A stretch of DNA of 64,000 nucleotides, taken from Amaranthus tricolor. Its lineage: Eukaryota > Streptophyta > Magnoliopsida > Caryophyllales > Amaranthaceae. Of this stretch, positions 11,364 to 23,904 are shown piece by piece (the first letter of the stretch is position 1; every line of letters starts with the position of its first letter). Under the pieces are notes generated by a model that worked only from the letters and a program-made list of their open reading frames with translations, ran no database searches and had not been told where the DNA came from. Location of the stretch: NCBI RefSeq assembly GCF_026212465.1, contig NC_080050.1, positions 28,149,570 to 28,213,569 of the forward strand, given 5' to 3'. The position numbers were made by a program, and so were the translations under genes.

Positions 11364-14300
11364 TAGGGCTGTAAATGTGGTCAGAAACCTGTTTTACCGA
11401 CTTGTTACCGACCGATACCGAACCCGTTTTTGACCGAATACAAGTGACCAGATACCGACCGCTAACGAACCCGAATGGTGACCGAAACCGTTTCCGACCT
11501 GTTTTACACATACCGAAACCGACCGGTACCGAACCTGTTTTAAACCGAAAACCGTTTTCGACCTGTTTTTATCATACCGTGACCGACCGATACCGAACCT
11601 GTTTTCAGACCGAAACCTGTTTTCGACCCGCTTAATACCCGTTTTTAACCGACCGTTTTTGACCGAATCTATATTGTACCGAACCTGTATTATACCGAAC
11701 CTAGAACCTGTTTTGTACCGAACCTGTTTTGTACCGAACCTGTTTTGGACCGAACTTATCTACATAATTCTTCTAAGTTGTCAAAATATAATAAAATTTT
11801 ATATAAAATAATTAAATTAAACTTAATTATATTATTTCTATATGATGAAAATTAAATTAAATATAAATTTTTATAAAATAAATATATAAATTATAAGTTA
11901 ATATATATTAACTCAGTAATTTAGTAAAGCCTTTTTCTTTTCTAAAAAATTAAGTATAAATTTTACAAAACTCAGAAATTGCAAAATTGCATAAACATAG
12001 TTCATACTTTGCAACCAATATAAGTACCAAGTTCAGGTTAATTTGCTGACTAATTAATACTGTATTAAAATCAACATATAACAATATAAACCAATACAAA
12101 ATATTAACCTATGAAATTGATAAACCACTTTCATTTCATTTAATAGTTTAGACGAAATTTAAAATAGATCCATTACATTTTTTCCCTACCAATAATATAA
12201 ACATCAATAATCCTAACTACACAAAAAGTCTTTTCCAAATTTTAGTTATGCATAAGAAATTGCAAAAGTATAACTCATTTCATCATTTTTCTTTAATTTT
12301 CTCAGAAGTATAACTCATTTCATCACTTTCATCTTCTTCCTCCTCTTCCATCACCACCTTAGATCTCCTGCTCCTAATCCTCAATGCGACACCGCCTTTC
12401 AATAATCTGTAAGGAACTGCTCCACTAAACTTAGTGTACCTTAAGATCATATAAAAGTAACAACTTTCAGATACTGAGTATTATGATTAAGAGCATGAGA
12501 TGGAAAAACGACAGAAAGTTATAATAAATAAAATAAAATAAATATAAATTAATTATAAAATATAAATTGGGCGCTCAGATATGATAATTTGGTAAAAAAC
12601 CCAATTACAAGAAAAAAATCTTCATAGAGCACTACACTTACCTGAAGCATTATCATCATGATCAGTGTTATTTTCCTCAATAACACTTAATATCTCCTTA
12701 AAAACGACTTTAAAAACATCAAGAAGATAAACAGTACATTTGAACATGAACATTCATCATACAAAATACCTGATTTTATTTGCCAACATGAACATGAATC
12801 TAGCAACTGATTTAGCAAATTAACCCAAACATTCATCATACGAACAAAAAAATAGAAAACAACCCACCTATGACATGTCTCCAAAGCAAAGCACGCTTAA
12901 ATCCCAACAATTATACAATTATACAGATATCTCCAAAGCAAACAAACTAATTACAACAATTATACAGATGACACACTTAAATCCCAAAATGATGATAAAC
13001 CCAATCACAATTTCCACGTAAAGCACGCTATAACCACCTATGACATGTCCAACAGCTTAATGAATGAAATTCAAAACAACAAAAATAATAATAAAACTCA
13101 ATCAAGATCAAAACTTGCAAACAATTAATTAAAAAAATAAAATTTCAATTCCAATTATAACCATATAATCAACACAAAATCAATCAACTCAGGATAGAAA
13201 ATTATCCGAAAATGCAGCATTTAACAATGAAATTATCCGAAAATGACAAAAAATTGTAGGAAAAAAAAAACAGGATAGAAAATCAATACTTGAATGAAAA
13301 CAATTATAAAATTTGAATCTTACAGTGAAATGAGTGGAAAACTGCAGCTCCGTCCGAAGAAACAAAACCCTAACAACAAAATCTGAATAAAATGAAATCT
13401 CCATCAAAATCAAAAACTGAAATCAATAACAAAAACAAGAACATGAAACCAAGTATGAAAACAAGAATAAGAAATCAAAAATCAAAATAAAAAGTAACCA
13501 AAATAAAACCGAATGATACTAAAAAAAAAAAGCACAAAAACGCTAATAAAAAGTAACAAGAACAAGAATGAAGAATGAAGAACTAAATTAAAACAAAAAC
13601 GAAGAATGAAAGCCAGAAAGAAAGCACAAAAACAAGACAAGAATGAAGAACGAAGAACTAAATGAAAGTCAAAAAAATTCATAAGAACGCAAATAAAATC
13701 AAATGAAGATTAAGAACAACCCAGATTAAGAACAAAGATTAAGAACCGCATTTTATATCTTTAGACCGAACCGAACAAAGATTAAGTATTGCAAAATTAA
13801 GAACAAAAAAACTCCCTTAAGAACCGAACAAAGATTGAGACCGAATAACTGATTTTTGGACCAAGATTAAGAACACGAAAACGAAACAAAGATTAAGAAC
13901 AAAAAAACTGGAAGACTAAATCGAACAAAGATTAAACACGAAAACCAAAGATTAAACACAAAAAACAAAGATTAAATACAAAAAACCCTAAATCTAACCC
14001 TAAACGAACACATTAAACCCATAAAATTAAACACAAAAACAAATCGAACAAAAAAAAAGTGGAACAAGACTAAATCGAACACGAAAACGAAACAAAGATT
14101 AAGAACAAAAAAACTGGAAGACTAAATCGAACAAAGATTAAACACGAAAACCAAAGATTAAACACAAAAAACAAAGATTAAATACAAAAAACCCTAAATC
14201 TAACCCTAAACGAACACATTAAACCCATAAAATTAAACACAAAAACAAATCGAACAAAAAAAAAATGGAAGAAGACTTACTTGGACGGTTGGACCGGCTG

Positions 14301-14550
14301 GAGAGGAGTGGCGGTGGGCCGGTGGCGAACTGGCTGGAGAGGAGCGGCAGGGATTAGGCGCGGGATTTAGAGAGAGAATGAAAAAAAGGGAAGGGGTTAG
14401 GGGACGGCGCTGCTGAGTATCAGAGAATTAGGATTAAGGGTTTTTAGGTTTTTAGGGAGAGAATCAGAGAAGGCGCGGAGCAATTAGCGAAATACACTTG
14501 GGCTTATCAACGGTTTAGATTAGATCCCTTGATCTAACGGTTCATATTAG

Positions 14551-14581
<31 letters not shown>

Positions 14582-16044
14582 TAGAGTATGTTTAATCAAT
14601 GGTTTAGATTAATTGATTTCAAAATGAAGGGTTATGATTTATCATGCCTTTTGCCAAGTTGACAATCCATGTATTGAGGTTGTGCACCAATGGGATAATC
14701 TTATGTGTTTTTTTTTTTTTTTACAACTAAATTTTTTTTTTAAATATGAGTAATTCATTGATTTAATGGTTTCTAAATAAACTTCTTAATTTTAATAAAT
14801 AAACCTCTTTCTTTCTTATTTCTAAAATATATATATATATACTTCTAATTATGCAACTATTATTTTATTTGCCAAAAAAAAAACAATGTTATAATGTTAT
14901 TGGTATTTATATAATTCTATATTGAAATTGAAAAGTCTATAAATTACACCCAAAAAGATAATCGTTAGAATAATTCACGAGTTGATTTATCAAATAGAAA
15001 TAATTAACATGATATGATCAAATATATTAATTAATTATAATCGATTTATCAAGTTGAAAAATTAGACTTATGATCAAATAAATTAATTAACTTAAATCGA
15101 GTTGATTAGTTTTCGAAAACCTCATTTAAAATCAAACATATCAACGTAGATGGATTTACATGTTAACTTGTCATGATTGACTTAGATAGGACGAAATAGA
15201 ATGAAAAACCAATCAATTAACTTAGATCGCTGGCAGCTAGATTGATTAGATAGATTGATCACATTAGCTTAAAATAACACACCCATGGGCTAACAAGGGT
15301 CAAGTCGATCAATTAACATGTTATGATCTATTAATTAACTTAGACGGAGTTGATTAGTTGAATTTGATGTCATAAAACTCATAACCTAACGACATCTATA
15401 AAACTTGATGTGAGGTTCCACCTTCTATATATCATTCCCATCATGGATAAACGCATGATCAATGACATTATGAGGCAACACGATGCGATTTTTTACCAAA
15501 TTGGAACAGAATAATTGGAACATAATTGAACTGAATTAAATCATGGTTTAAATGAATTGAACTGAACCGATATCAACCAAATTAACCGGAATATCGGTTT
15601 AACTGAATTGAACCGAACCGATACCAACCAAAACTGAACTGAACAGAACTGAATCCCGGTTCAACTAAATTGAACTGAACCGATACCGACCAAAACCGAC
15701 CGATTGTGACCGACCGATTCAGACCCGCATATCGATTGTGACCGACCGATTACCGATTTTGACCGCCCGGTTATGATCTGTATACCGATTACGACCTGCA
15801 AAAAACCGTTTTTGACCGACCGAATGTGACCTGTTTCCGGTAATGACCGGACCGATAAATACCGGACCCATACCGACCGACACCCGCCAAGGAAAAAAAC
15901 CGGATTCGACCGGATACCGAATAAACCGACCGATACCGACCGGTACCGAAAGACTTATACGACCTGCTTTTGACCGACCGTTTTTTACCGAACCTGTTTT
16001 TGACCGACCTGTTTCCGACCTTTTAACCCGTTTTTACAGCCCTA
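11364..16044. mobile_element. 4.7 kb non-autonomous hAT-superfamily element
   Basis: The element begins TAGGGCTGTAAA and ends TTTACAGCCCTA, an inverted pair. It is flanked by a perfect 8-bp target duplication CCCTTGAC (11356-11363 and 16045-16052), the hAT hallmark. Both ends, about 370 bases on the left and 500 on the right, are packed with short subterminal words of the ACCGACCGATACCGAACC(T/C)GTTTT type. Such arrays are known transposase-binding regions in hAT elements. The 3.8 kb interior has no transposase ORF. It holds A-rich low-complexity DNA, a 206-bp tandem duplication, a GC-rich leader-like segment (about 14280-14500) and an acidic minus-strand fragment near 12300-12430. It must depend on a transposase encoded elsewhere. 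Confidence 0.9.
13866..14277. repeat. 206-bp tandem duplication inside the hAT element
   Basis: The segment starting GAACACGAAAACGAAACAAA at 13871 recurs almost identically at 14077, a period of 206. Each unit is built from shorter AAAGATTAA(A/G)A(A/C)A words. Each carries AAACCCTAAATCTAACCCTAAA, which contains two plant telomere-type CCCTAAA words. Confidence 0.92.
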
Positions 16045-16352
16045 CCCTTGACCAACGATAAGGGGTGGTGGTTGTTTGATATTTGGTGGTTTTCGTTTTT
16101 TATTTAAATTTTCTTTTTATTCGCTTAAATTAACATAATTATTAGTAAAATCTCTTAAAGTTTATATTTACATAATTAATTAAAAATTAGTATTATTGTT
16201 AGATTAAAGTTAAAAAGTTATATATTACTTACATTAATTTTCTTTTTCTAAACATCTGCCTCAATTCATTATACCACTAATTTAAAGCGCATTGCTTAAT
16301 TTATATTAGTGTCTTATCGGCTTATAGACATGGTTGATGGCTCTAACTTATA

Positions 16353-16609
16353 GTTCCTCCATTTCAATTTACTTGCAACATTTGCTTTTTCACGTGGTCC
16401 AATACGCTAATTTAATCATTAATATCTCTAATTATATATAATAAAAAATTATAAAATCCGATATTAATAATTTTTGTAATAAGACGAATTAAACAAGATT
16501 TTACTTGATTATGTTTTAACTTATAAATCAAGAACTAATTACAAATTAAAAATAATAAATAAATAGTGTCATTTTTGCTAATATTGCAATTAATATGAAA
16601 CGAAGAAAG
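16353..16609. mobile_element. Stowaway-like MITE, 257 bp
   Basis: The left end GTTCCTCCATTTCAATTT is the inverted counterpart of the right end ATGAAACGAAGAAAG, and the element is bounded by TA on each side (16351-16352 and 16610-16611). The terminal words are the CTCCCTCCGTCCC type of plant Tc1/mariner-derived Stowaway elements, slightly decayed. Confidence 0.7.
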
Positions 16610-17004
16610 TAACAAAATACTTTTGAAAAACATACTCCATGAAATTGTAAGAAACGTAGAGACGGATTACAAATGTACATACATTGTACAATAATTCGAA
16701 ATACAATGGTCATAAGTCATAACTCATAACATATGATACGCGTAATATTAGTACGTATTCTTAGTCTATTGGTAATGGAGCAAGTATGTGAAGGGGTTGG
16801 TCCTTGGTTCGATTCGTAGCATTGTGCCTTTATTAATAATGTTGCTTTATCACCAACTAATATTGTTTTACCACTTACTATCACGGTTGTTATTGATTTT
16901 TTAGTAACTTTTTTATTTACCAACTATTAAAAGTGGGTTTTTTTTTATTAATTTTGTTTCACTACTAAATAATAATTTCTTTACCATTAAATTTATCACA
17001 AATT

Positions 17005-17130
17005 ATTAAATGAAACAATCTCGTTGTGAGACACACCTTATATAGATTAAATAGCCTAATAATATAAATCATTAACATATAATTTCTTGCTTTTATGTCC
17101 TTTCGTTGAGAGATGTCTCTCACAAAAATA
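17005..17130. mobile_element. Short member of the GAGAC(G)GTCTC inverted-repeat family
   Basis: Left part AAATGAAACAATCTCGTTGTGAGACA and right part GTTGAGAGATGTCTCTCAC are inverted relatives of the ends seen at 23131-23290 and 60129-60385. It is shorter and more diverged than those copies. Confidence 0.5.
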
Positions 17131-18662
17131 ACTCCTTATACACATTGGACAGTTTGCTATTTTTTTTTTAAAATTTTGAGACAAATTATGCTATTTATTA
17201 ATTAAATATAGCAATTTGTAATTAATAATAGCAAACAATTTACACTAAGAAATCTTGAACTTAAAAAAATGGTTTCAATCATCAAGAATTATTTTGTTTT
17301 TATACGAATTTTTACCTTTTAAAATTAACTCTATGAGTTAATATATTTATCAAATTATCATAAATAGGTAGTATTTTTTTAAGATTAGTACTCTTGAGGC
17401 TAAGTTTGTTAAAAAAATTTGACAAATAAATTTTTTAATATAATAATAAATATTTTTATTATTTGTACATACAAAAAAATGAAGGGCCCGGCCTCCAAAT
17501 TCTCGGGCCCTGGTTAGATTTAGAAACTACTACTCAAAATTCACAATCTGGGGGCTCAAGGTGCCATTTTCGATTACTGTGTCCATGATCTTGACGTACA
17601 ACATTACCCTTTACTGATTCAGCATTTCCCACAATTCCTGCAAGGAAACCATTTTTCATCTTTAATGTTGAATGTTCAATGTTCTTCCTGTTTAACCAAT
17701 AAACACCCATCATCATTCATCACTTCTTACACCAAAGATCCGAATGCTTTTCTTATTTCTTTTAAGAATTCATCCTAGTTCCATTTCTTGATATTTGGAG
17801 ATGAATAAAGGTTCATTTCTCCCTTTATAATGCAATATTATACTTATTTTTTTGCTTTCCTAGAATGTTTTATGATCTTATTTGTTTATGATATTTGATG
17901 GGTTCTAATATAAAATGGGTGATACTGTTTTTGTTAAGAATTTGTCATAATTTACTTAAAGTCTTCATCTTTGGCTGTTTTTATGTTTATTTGTGATGGA
18001 ATTTGATTCATTGTTTATTGTCAAGGAACTGAATTTATATTCCTTGATTATCCAAAAGGGTTTTTATTGTTTTGGTATAAATTGGTAAAAATTGATGCAT
18101 GGACTTATGACTCAATTATCTTGTTAGCTTTGAGTGTCTTATGCAAATTCTACACATTTGGTTAGCAATTTCTCTATTTTTTTGTTTACTTTTGGGAAGA
18201 TATTTCTGTTAAATCCAATTTTGTACCCAGATATTTTTCAAGCTTAATAATAAGAAAGGACAAAAGAGAATTGTTTGAGATGGTTTGTGTATGTGCAAAA
18301 AGGGGATATTAGCGAACCAATGAGGAAAATAAAAAGTTGAAACTCGAGGGTAGGAGTGGAAAGCGATATGGAGGATTTAGACTTACATTACATGTTGAGA
18401 TGGTTGAAAGTCAAATGAATGGAGAAGAAGAATCCGTGAGTACGACCACTTGAAACGATCTATTGTTTACTGGGATAAAAGCTTTGGCTTGTTGTGTACT
18501 AATCTGTTATAAGTGTTCAAGTAGTTAATATCAGTACTTTTAAAGATTTTTTTCTGCAATTTGTGGGTTTGTTTGATCTTTTCTTAAATTCTTTTGCCTC
18601 TACAGGGTTGTGATCTGTGAAATTATATAATTGACAAGGACAATACCAATTTTGTAGTGATC
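17131..18662 (+). other. Upstream region and 5' leader of PMT copy A
   Basis: No convincing coding sequence was seen. An acceptor-like TGCCTCTACAG ends at about 18605, so a leader intron may end there with the final leader exon running into the ATG at 18663. The transcription start was not located; the pyrimidine-rich segment around 17700-17830 is a candidate. Confidence 0.35.
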
Positions 18663-21600
18663 ATGGCTCAGGAAAGGTATGCTCGATTCGACGGGCAAAA
18701 TTCTTTGAACTTCTGTTTGATAATTTGTATGTCAGGGTTCATTTCAACTTGTGTGCTAGGGGCCTGGATGACATTATCAACCGGCCCTATCCGCACAAGA
18801 ATATCAGTAGAACAGTTTATGGGTGGGATGCCAATGGTTGTAAAACAGACTATCGATTCCTTGCCTAAGGATGCCTTGAAAGTGAATGACGGTATAGGTA
18901 GTGTGCAGATAGATGGTGATCATAGCGTGCAGGGAACTAAAATTATAATCCCGAAAAAGAAGTCTCAGAATTCTAGTTCCAGTGATGATCACAAACGGGT
19001 TGAAAATGAGTCGGGTTCTAGGAAAGGAGATAAAAACAATGGAGCAAAAGAGAGAAAGAGCGGAGAAGATGAGACCAATACAAGTACTCGAAAAGTCGAT
19101 AGAAACAGTGTAGGGTTGCACCAAAAAGAGTATAGATGGAAAGTATGTAATGTTACTACAGGGCCAGATTATATTCCTTGTCTAGACAATGTGCAAGTGA
19201 TAAAACAGCTACGTACAACGAGACACTATGAGCATAGGGAACGACACTGTCCTGACAAAGCTCCTACCTGTCTTGTTCCTCTACCTAAAGGGTATAGAAC
19301 CCAAGTAAAATGGCCTAAAAGCAGAGATATGGTACACTTAACCTTTGAATGGGAGCTATATAAAGGTTTGAAATAATAGTTGTTGTTTTGTTTTTTCTAA
19401 TAAAATATTTTGGTATGTTATCAGATATGGTTTGTGAATGTTCCTCATACAAAGCTTGCAGCTTACAAGGGGAAGCAAAACTGGGTGAAGGTTTATGACC
19501 GATATCTTACGTTTCCTGGAGGCGGGACTCAATTTAAGTTTGGTGCTCTACATTATATTGATTATTTACAACAGGTGATTCCATTTTTTGGTTTTATCTT
19601 GTTATCACATTCATAACTCTGCAAAAAACAACCCGTGTTTTGGTGATATTGAGATCATTCGAAAGTTCGTAGGAATCAAAATTTTAGTTTCATTAGTCAA
19701 TTTTTGTCATCAGATATGATTTGTGAGTGTTCTTGTTTCCCTATAACAAATTGCAATTTGATAACGAGTCCTTAAACTGTGTTCTTTATATTTCTGTACT
19801 GTATTTGTCGGGTTGAAACTTTCTCAAATCGTATATTTTTGAAATCCAGACTGTTCCTGCTATTTCTTGGGGTAAGCAGAGCCGTGTTGTATTAGATGTT
19901 GGATGTGGTGTAGCAAGTTTCGGAGGCTATCTTTTCGACAGAGATGTTATCACTATGTCACTAGCTCCCAAGGACGAGCATGAAGCGCAGGTTCAGTTTG
20001 CTCTTGAAAGAGGAATTCCTGCTATTTCTGCTGTTATGGGAACAAAAAGATTACCCTTCCCTTCCATGGTCTTCGACATTGTCCATTGTGCTCGCTGCAG
20101 GGTCCCTTGGCATATCGAAGGTAATTTCTATCTTGGTGTAATTGGTATTTCATCTGTTACACAAACATATTTCTGTTTGTAACCCGTTTCTATTTGGGTC
20201 TAGGCGGTAAACTCCTCTTGGAACTAAATCGTGTTTTGCGACCTGGAGGCTACTTTGTGTGGTCTGCTACTCCAGTTTACAGGAAAGGTGCTGAGGATAC
20301 TGGCATCTGGAAAGGTATACATTTTTGTAATCTGAGCATTGTCAGATGATATTTATTTGGGATATTCTATATGGTAGCAACATACTTTTATGAAATGTCA
20401 GTGGTAGCAAATCTTAAAAAATTTTCCACATAATAGCCTTGTAATGTTGTACTTAAAGCTTACGGTAATATTAATGGTGCTAAAAACGTTTAATTTTGGC
20501 CGTTAAGTTGTGAAATATCTTATTTGAACTTGTCTTCTTTCCTTAAAGCTACAGTAGATTTTATGGTTAAGATTTGCTACCATTGGCGTTTCAAAAGTAT
20601 GTTGCTCCCATATAGAATGTCCCTATTTATTTTTATTCACCTTTTTCGTAATGTTGTAGATGATAAGGTTGCATACATCTCCCCCTTCCCGATGGAAAAA
20701 CTAGTATTGTCAGAGTTTAGTTCTGCTTCTTCTAAGACAAAGTTATCATGCCTGTGATATCCAATGCAGAAATGTCGAAGTTAACTAAATCGATGTGCTG
20801 GGAACTTGTTAAAGTGGGAAAAGATGCAGTAAACAGTAAGTCTGCTGCAATATTCAGAAAAACTACGTCGAATGAATGCTACGAGGGGAGACTTCATAAT
20901 GATCCTCCTCTTTGTGATCAATCTGATGACCCTAATGAAGCCTGGTAATTTCTGCCTAACCTTTTAATGATCTTCCAACTTTGAAATCATGTGAGCATGC
21001 TGAAGCAACTGCCTTTTTTTTCTTGTCAGTTGTCATATGGTTAGTTGACCTTAGGAAGTAGTTCAAAATCTTTATGCACTAAGATGTCTATGCAAGTGAA
21101 CTTTTCATGTTCTTCATCTCCTATGTTTATGAAGACAGCTTACCTAAGACTCCAAGAGAGTGTGGTTTTTGTTCTATCTTCTTTATGATAGTAGAGTTAG
21201 TTAGTGAAACATAATTCGGTAGATAGTTTGCTTTTTGGATTCGCGATTCGCTTAAAATGGTTCAAAAATAGCCTAAACCTGACTATAGTTTACTTTTTTC
21301 GATTCGCGATTCACAAGGCAATTAGCAAATCACGTGACACTGAGTCAGACAAATTGAAATGGAGATAATAACTATATTTTTATAATTGGTAGATCAGTAC
21401 TCCCTCCAATACAGAGCAATTGTCCCATTTGATTTTTTGATACTATTTATCAATCACTCATAATTGTATTATATTCTTAATCTAGATGTCAAAATATAGT
21501 CAAGTGAGATCTTGTTTGATTCGTTTCAATATAAATTTTATTAATATACTTTTTAATTACTAACATGGAGAAGTCACTTTCTGAAAATCCCATGAGAAAA

Positions 21601-23904
21601 ATATTTTTTCAACCACAGTTGGTCTGAGCCTTTTTTGTCTGTGGTGGTTCTAGACCAGCACTAGTATATAGGTCCAAATGTTGGTTCATTAGAAAAGATC
21701 ATTCTAGAAAGATGAGGATAACTAAGATGTATATGTTAAGATTAAGTGGACATACCTTAAACGACAGAATTCGAAATAAAGACATAAGAAAGGGTCATGA
21801 AATCGCAGTTATTGAAATCAAGTACAAATTAGACCGAAAATTTACGAGTTAGAAAAGTTAAGAACTTTGAGAAGCTTAGATAAGGAAGAAATGGCCGAAG
21901 ATGATTTGGATTTTTCATAGCAAATGAAAATAAATACGAATAGATGGAGGATGAGAATACATGTGGATGATTATTGGAATCGACTACTTAATAGTCGACC
22001 CCATATGTAGTGATTATGACTTTTGGCATTGTTGTATGATAAGAAACATTGCTTGAACCGTACAAGTTCTAGAATCTGTGGTGCGGATTCACAAAAGCTC
22101 CATAGTGTTTTCCCTTCTACTAAAATGTGACCATTGTTGAAGATGGCTAGGAGCATTTTCATGGCTTGCTACTTACTAACTCTAAAGTAACAAAAATGTC
22201 AAAGCCTTAATCCCAACAATATAGATTCAGTTCAGCTAAAGGAACAAAAAAAATCACCGTGAGAAATATACCGTATTTAGCCCTATCTAACACTAATCTA
22301 CTATTAAGAAAATTGAAAATGCATTAGGCTGCTGCCACTCACTGAAGCATGTATGTAGGCTAAAAGGGTGGAAAAGATAACAAGAAAGAAATTTAGAAAT
22401 GTATGGCGTTGCTTGCTCGGTCGTGCCTTTATGGTGCTTAAAAGTATTAGTCCGTGTTGATGAGTTTGCTTATGTATGCTCCTCAGGTATACACCACTGC
22501 AGCAGTGCATACATAAAGTGGTGAAAGATCCATATGAACGCGGATTCAAGTGGCCGGCACTTTGGCCATCGAGGTTGGAGGAACCTCCTTATTGGTTGAA
22601 GGGTGCTTCTCTCAAGGACTTCATTGATGACTATAACCACTGGAAATATGCATTTGCCCATTTGTATTTGAATGGGATTGGAGTCGACTGGTCGTTGGTG
22701 AGGAATGTCATGGACATGAGAGCATCTTATGGAGGGTAAGAGTTCAAGGGGTGTTTGGTTCATGGCTTTTTGCTTAGCTTTTCGGATGTCTTTTGGCTTG
22801 TTGGTTGATCAAACAGTAAAAAAAGTGTTTGGTAAATGGCTTTTAAGCCAGCTGAAAGTTAGTTGGCTTTAAGCCAATACTTAAATTTTGCCAAACATCA
22901 GCTAGCTTAAAAGCCAACAAAAATAACCAACATTTCCAGCTGATCAAACGGGCCAACTTAAAGCCAATAGCCAACAGCCAATTGTCAAACAACCCCTAAA
23001 AGTTAGCATTCTGATAAGCTACTTTGATCCGATGATGATAGCTTTCCTTAAAGTGTGACATATGTATTCCTTTTTACCACAATAAAGTGGCCTTTTATTT
23101 CCACAATAACCACACTAATATTTCACAAATTCTTAAATGAGACGGTTTCATGGTGAGACCATCACTATCGGGCTGACTCATGTACATTTAGTGTGTTATC
23201 ACTTACAATTTTAAAGTTATCAATTAGAAAAATAGGCTAATTATATAGATTCGTCTCAAGGTGAGACGGTCTCATACAAGACGAGCTGATAATATTTTGG
23301 TAGTTGAAAAAGTGAAAGTAACTTGGCCTTTATCATTGTTTCTCCTTTGTGTTTGCTTGATGAATCTTCCTTAAATCTTTTTCTATTGAACAGATTTGCT
23401 GCAGCTTTGAATCATTTAAAACTGTGGGTGATGAACGTAGTTCCTATCAACTCCTCAAACACTCTTCCCATCATATACGAACGAGGTCTTATTGGAATAT
23501 ATCACAATTGGTGTGAATCATTCAGTACGTACCCAAGATCTTACGATGTCCTTCACGCAGATCATCTCTTCTTTGATCTAACGAAAAGGTTTGGAAACGT
23601 CAGATACTTACGGTTGTATATCATCTTAAGCACCCTATGATCAGGTTGTAATGTGATAGTCATTTGTTTTGCCACTAACAGGTGTAACATAGTCTCGGTG
23701 ATGGCAGAAGTAGATAGGATTTTGAGGCCCGGTGGTAGGTTGATAGTTAGGGATAATGTCGTGACCATGGCCCAGATAGGGAGCATGGCTAAGACGCTTC
23801 ATTGGAAGATCATTTATCGTAATAATAATGAAGGCGTACTCTGTGTAATGAAGACATTGTGGCGTCCCTCGGAAGTGGAAACTATAGTCAGGGCGAACGT
23901 ATGA
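18663..23904 (+). CDS. PMT copy A: QUA2-family putative pectin methyltransferase, Golgi
   Basis: Eight exons: 18663-19331, 19425-19574, 19850-20120, 20204-20314, 20770-20944, 22487-22735, 23394-23588 and 23682-23904. They join in frame to 680 residues. The start is the ATG before [10 protein letters not shown], matching the family N-terminus. It is a type II membrane protein: short cytosolic tail, membrane segment at about 16-36, a Lys/Ser-rich luminal stem, then the methyltransferase domain from the [15 protein letters not shown] block onward. The SAM-binding motif LDVGCG is at 288-293, followed by [20 protein letters not shown] and [16 protein letters not shown]. Family members of the PMT24/25/26 clade are Golgi proteins thought to methylesterify homogalacturonan; the substrate of this clade is inferred. 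Compared with B and C, exon 6 lacks 7-8 codons at the TGVYGK segment, the YHDWCE motif reads YHNWCE, and the usual DDAETI near the C-terminus reads DNVVTM. Confidence 0.9.
20359..20623. mobile_element. Mutator-type MITE, 265 bp, 9-bp target duplication
   Basis: The terminal inverted repeat starts GGGATATTCTATATGG on the left and GGGACATTCTATATGG on the right strand, and pairs for about 55 bases per arm. The flanks are an exact 9-bp direct repeat TATTTATTT (20350-20358 and 20624-20632). Nine-base duplications with long inverted ends are the signature of MULE-type elements. It lies in intron 4 of PMT copy A and has no coding capacity. Confidence 0.85.
21204..21340. mobile_element. GCGAATCGCGAAT-type MITE, copy 1
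   Basis: Begins GTGAAACATAATTCGG and ends AATCACGTGACAC, an inverted pair. The interior contains ATTCGCGATTCGC and a CCTAAAC...GACTATAG core shared with copies at 50032, 50920 and 55194. It lies in intron 5 of PMT copy A. Confidence 0.72.
21403..21560. mobile_element. Stowaway-like end fragment
   Basis: Starts at TACTCCCTCCAATACAGAGCAATTG, a typical Stowaway left terminus. The matching inverted right end is not clear, so this is a partial or decayed copy within PMT-A intron 5. Confidence 0.4.
21725..22045 (+). mobile_element. RTE-type LINE 3' fragment
   Basis: Broken plus-strand frames give the tail region of plant RTE reverse transcriptases: an MLRLSGHT block, and later a DLDFS...[11 protein letters not shown] block followed by SRPHM. 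It ends in a TTGTTG-like tail. Many stops are present. It lies in intron 5 of PMT copy A, in gene orientation. Confidence 0.6.
22750..23000. mobile_element. Fold-back MITE with GGGGTGTTTGG ends
   Basis: Left AAGGGGTGTTTGGTTCATGGC and right GCCAATTGTCAAACAACCCCT are inverted counterparts, and interior AAGCCA/TGGCTT words pair along the element. The ends resemble common plant MITEs of hAT or Harbinger origin. No clean target duplication could be read. It lies in intron 6 of PMT copy A. Confidence 0.65.
23131..23290. mobile_element. GAGACGGTCTCA-type MITE
   Basis: Left AATGAGACGGTTTCATGGTGAGACC is the inverse of right CAAGGTGAGACGGTCTCAT. The sequence inward of the right end (ATAGATTCGTCTC and GGCTAATTATAT) closely matches the inverse of 60129-60200. 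It lies in intron 6 of PMT copy A. Confidence 0.7.

Noticed and set aside
11375..11635. 86-residue frame at the left end of the hAT element
   Set aside because: It is a translation of the ACCGAACC-type subterminal repeats; the same applies to 15843-16061 at the right end.
13189..13682. Phe/Leu-rich minus-strand frames of 66-74 residues
   Set aside because: Low-complexity translation of A-rich DNA inside the hAT element, without any domain pattern.
13982..14205. Interstitial telomere or centromere repeat
   Set aside because: Only a few CCCTAAA words per 206-bp unit; the period and flanks belong to the transposon interior.
17534..17716. 60-residue minus-strand frame upstream of PMT copy A
   Set aside because: No family signal, and it overlaps the probable PMT-A promoter and leader.
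18804..19124. 106-residue minus-strand frame
   Set aside because: Antisense shadow of PMT-A exon 1.
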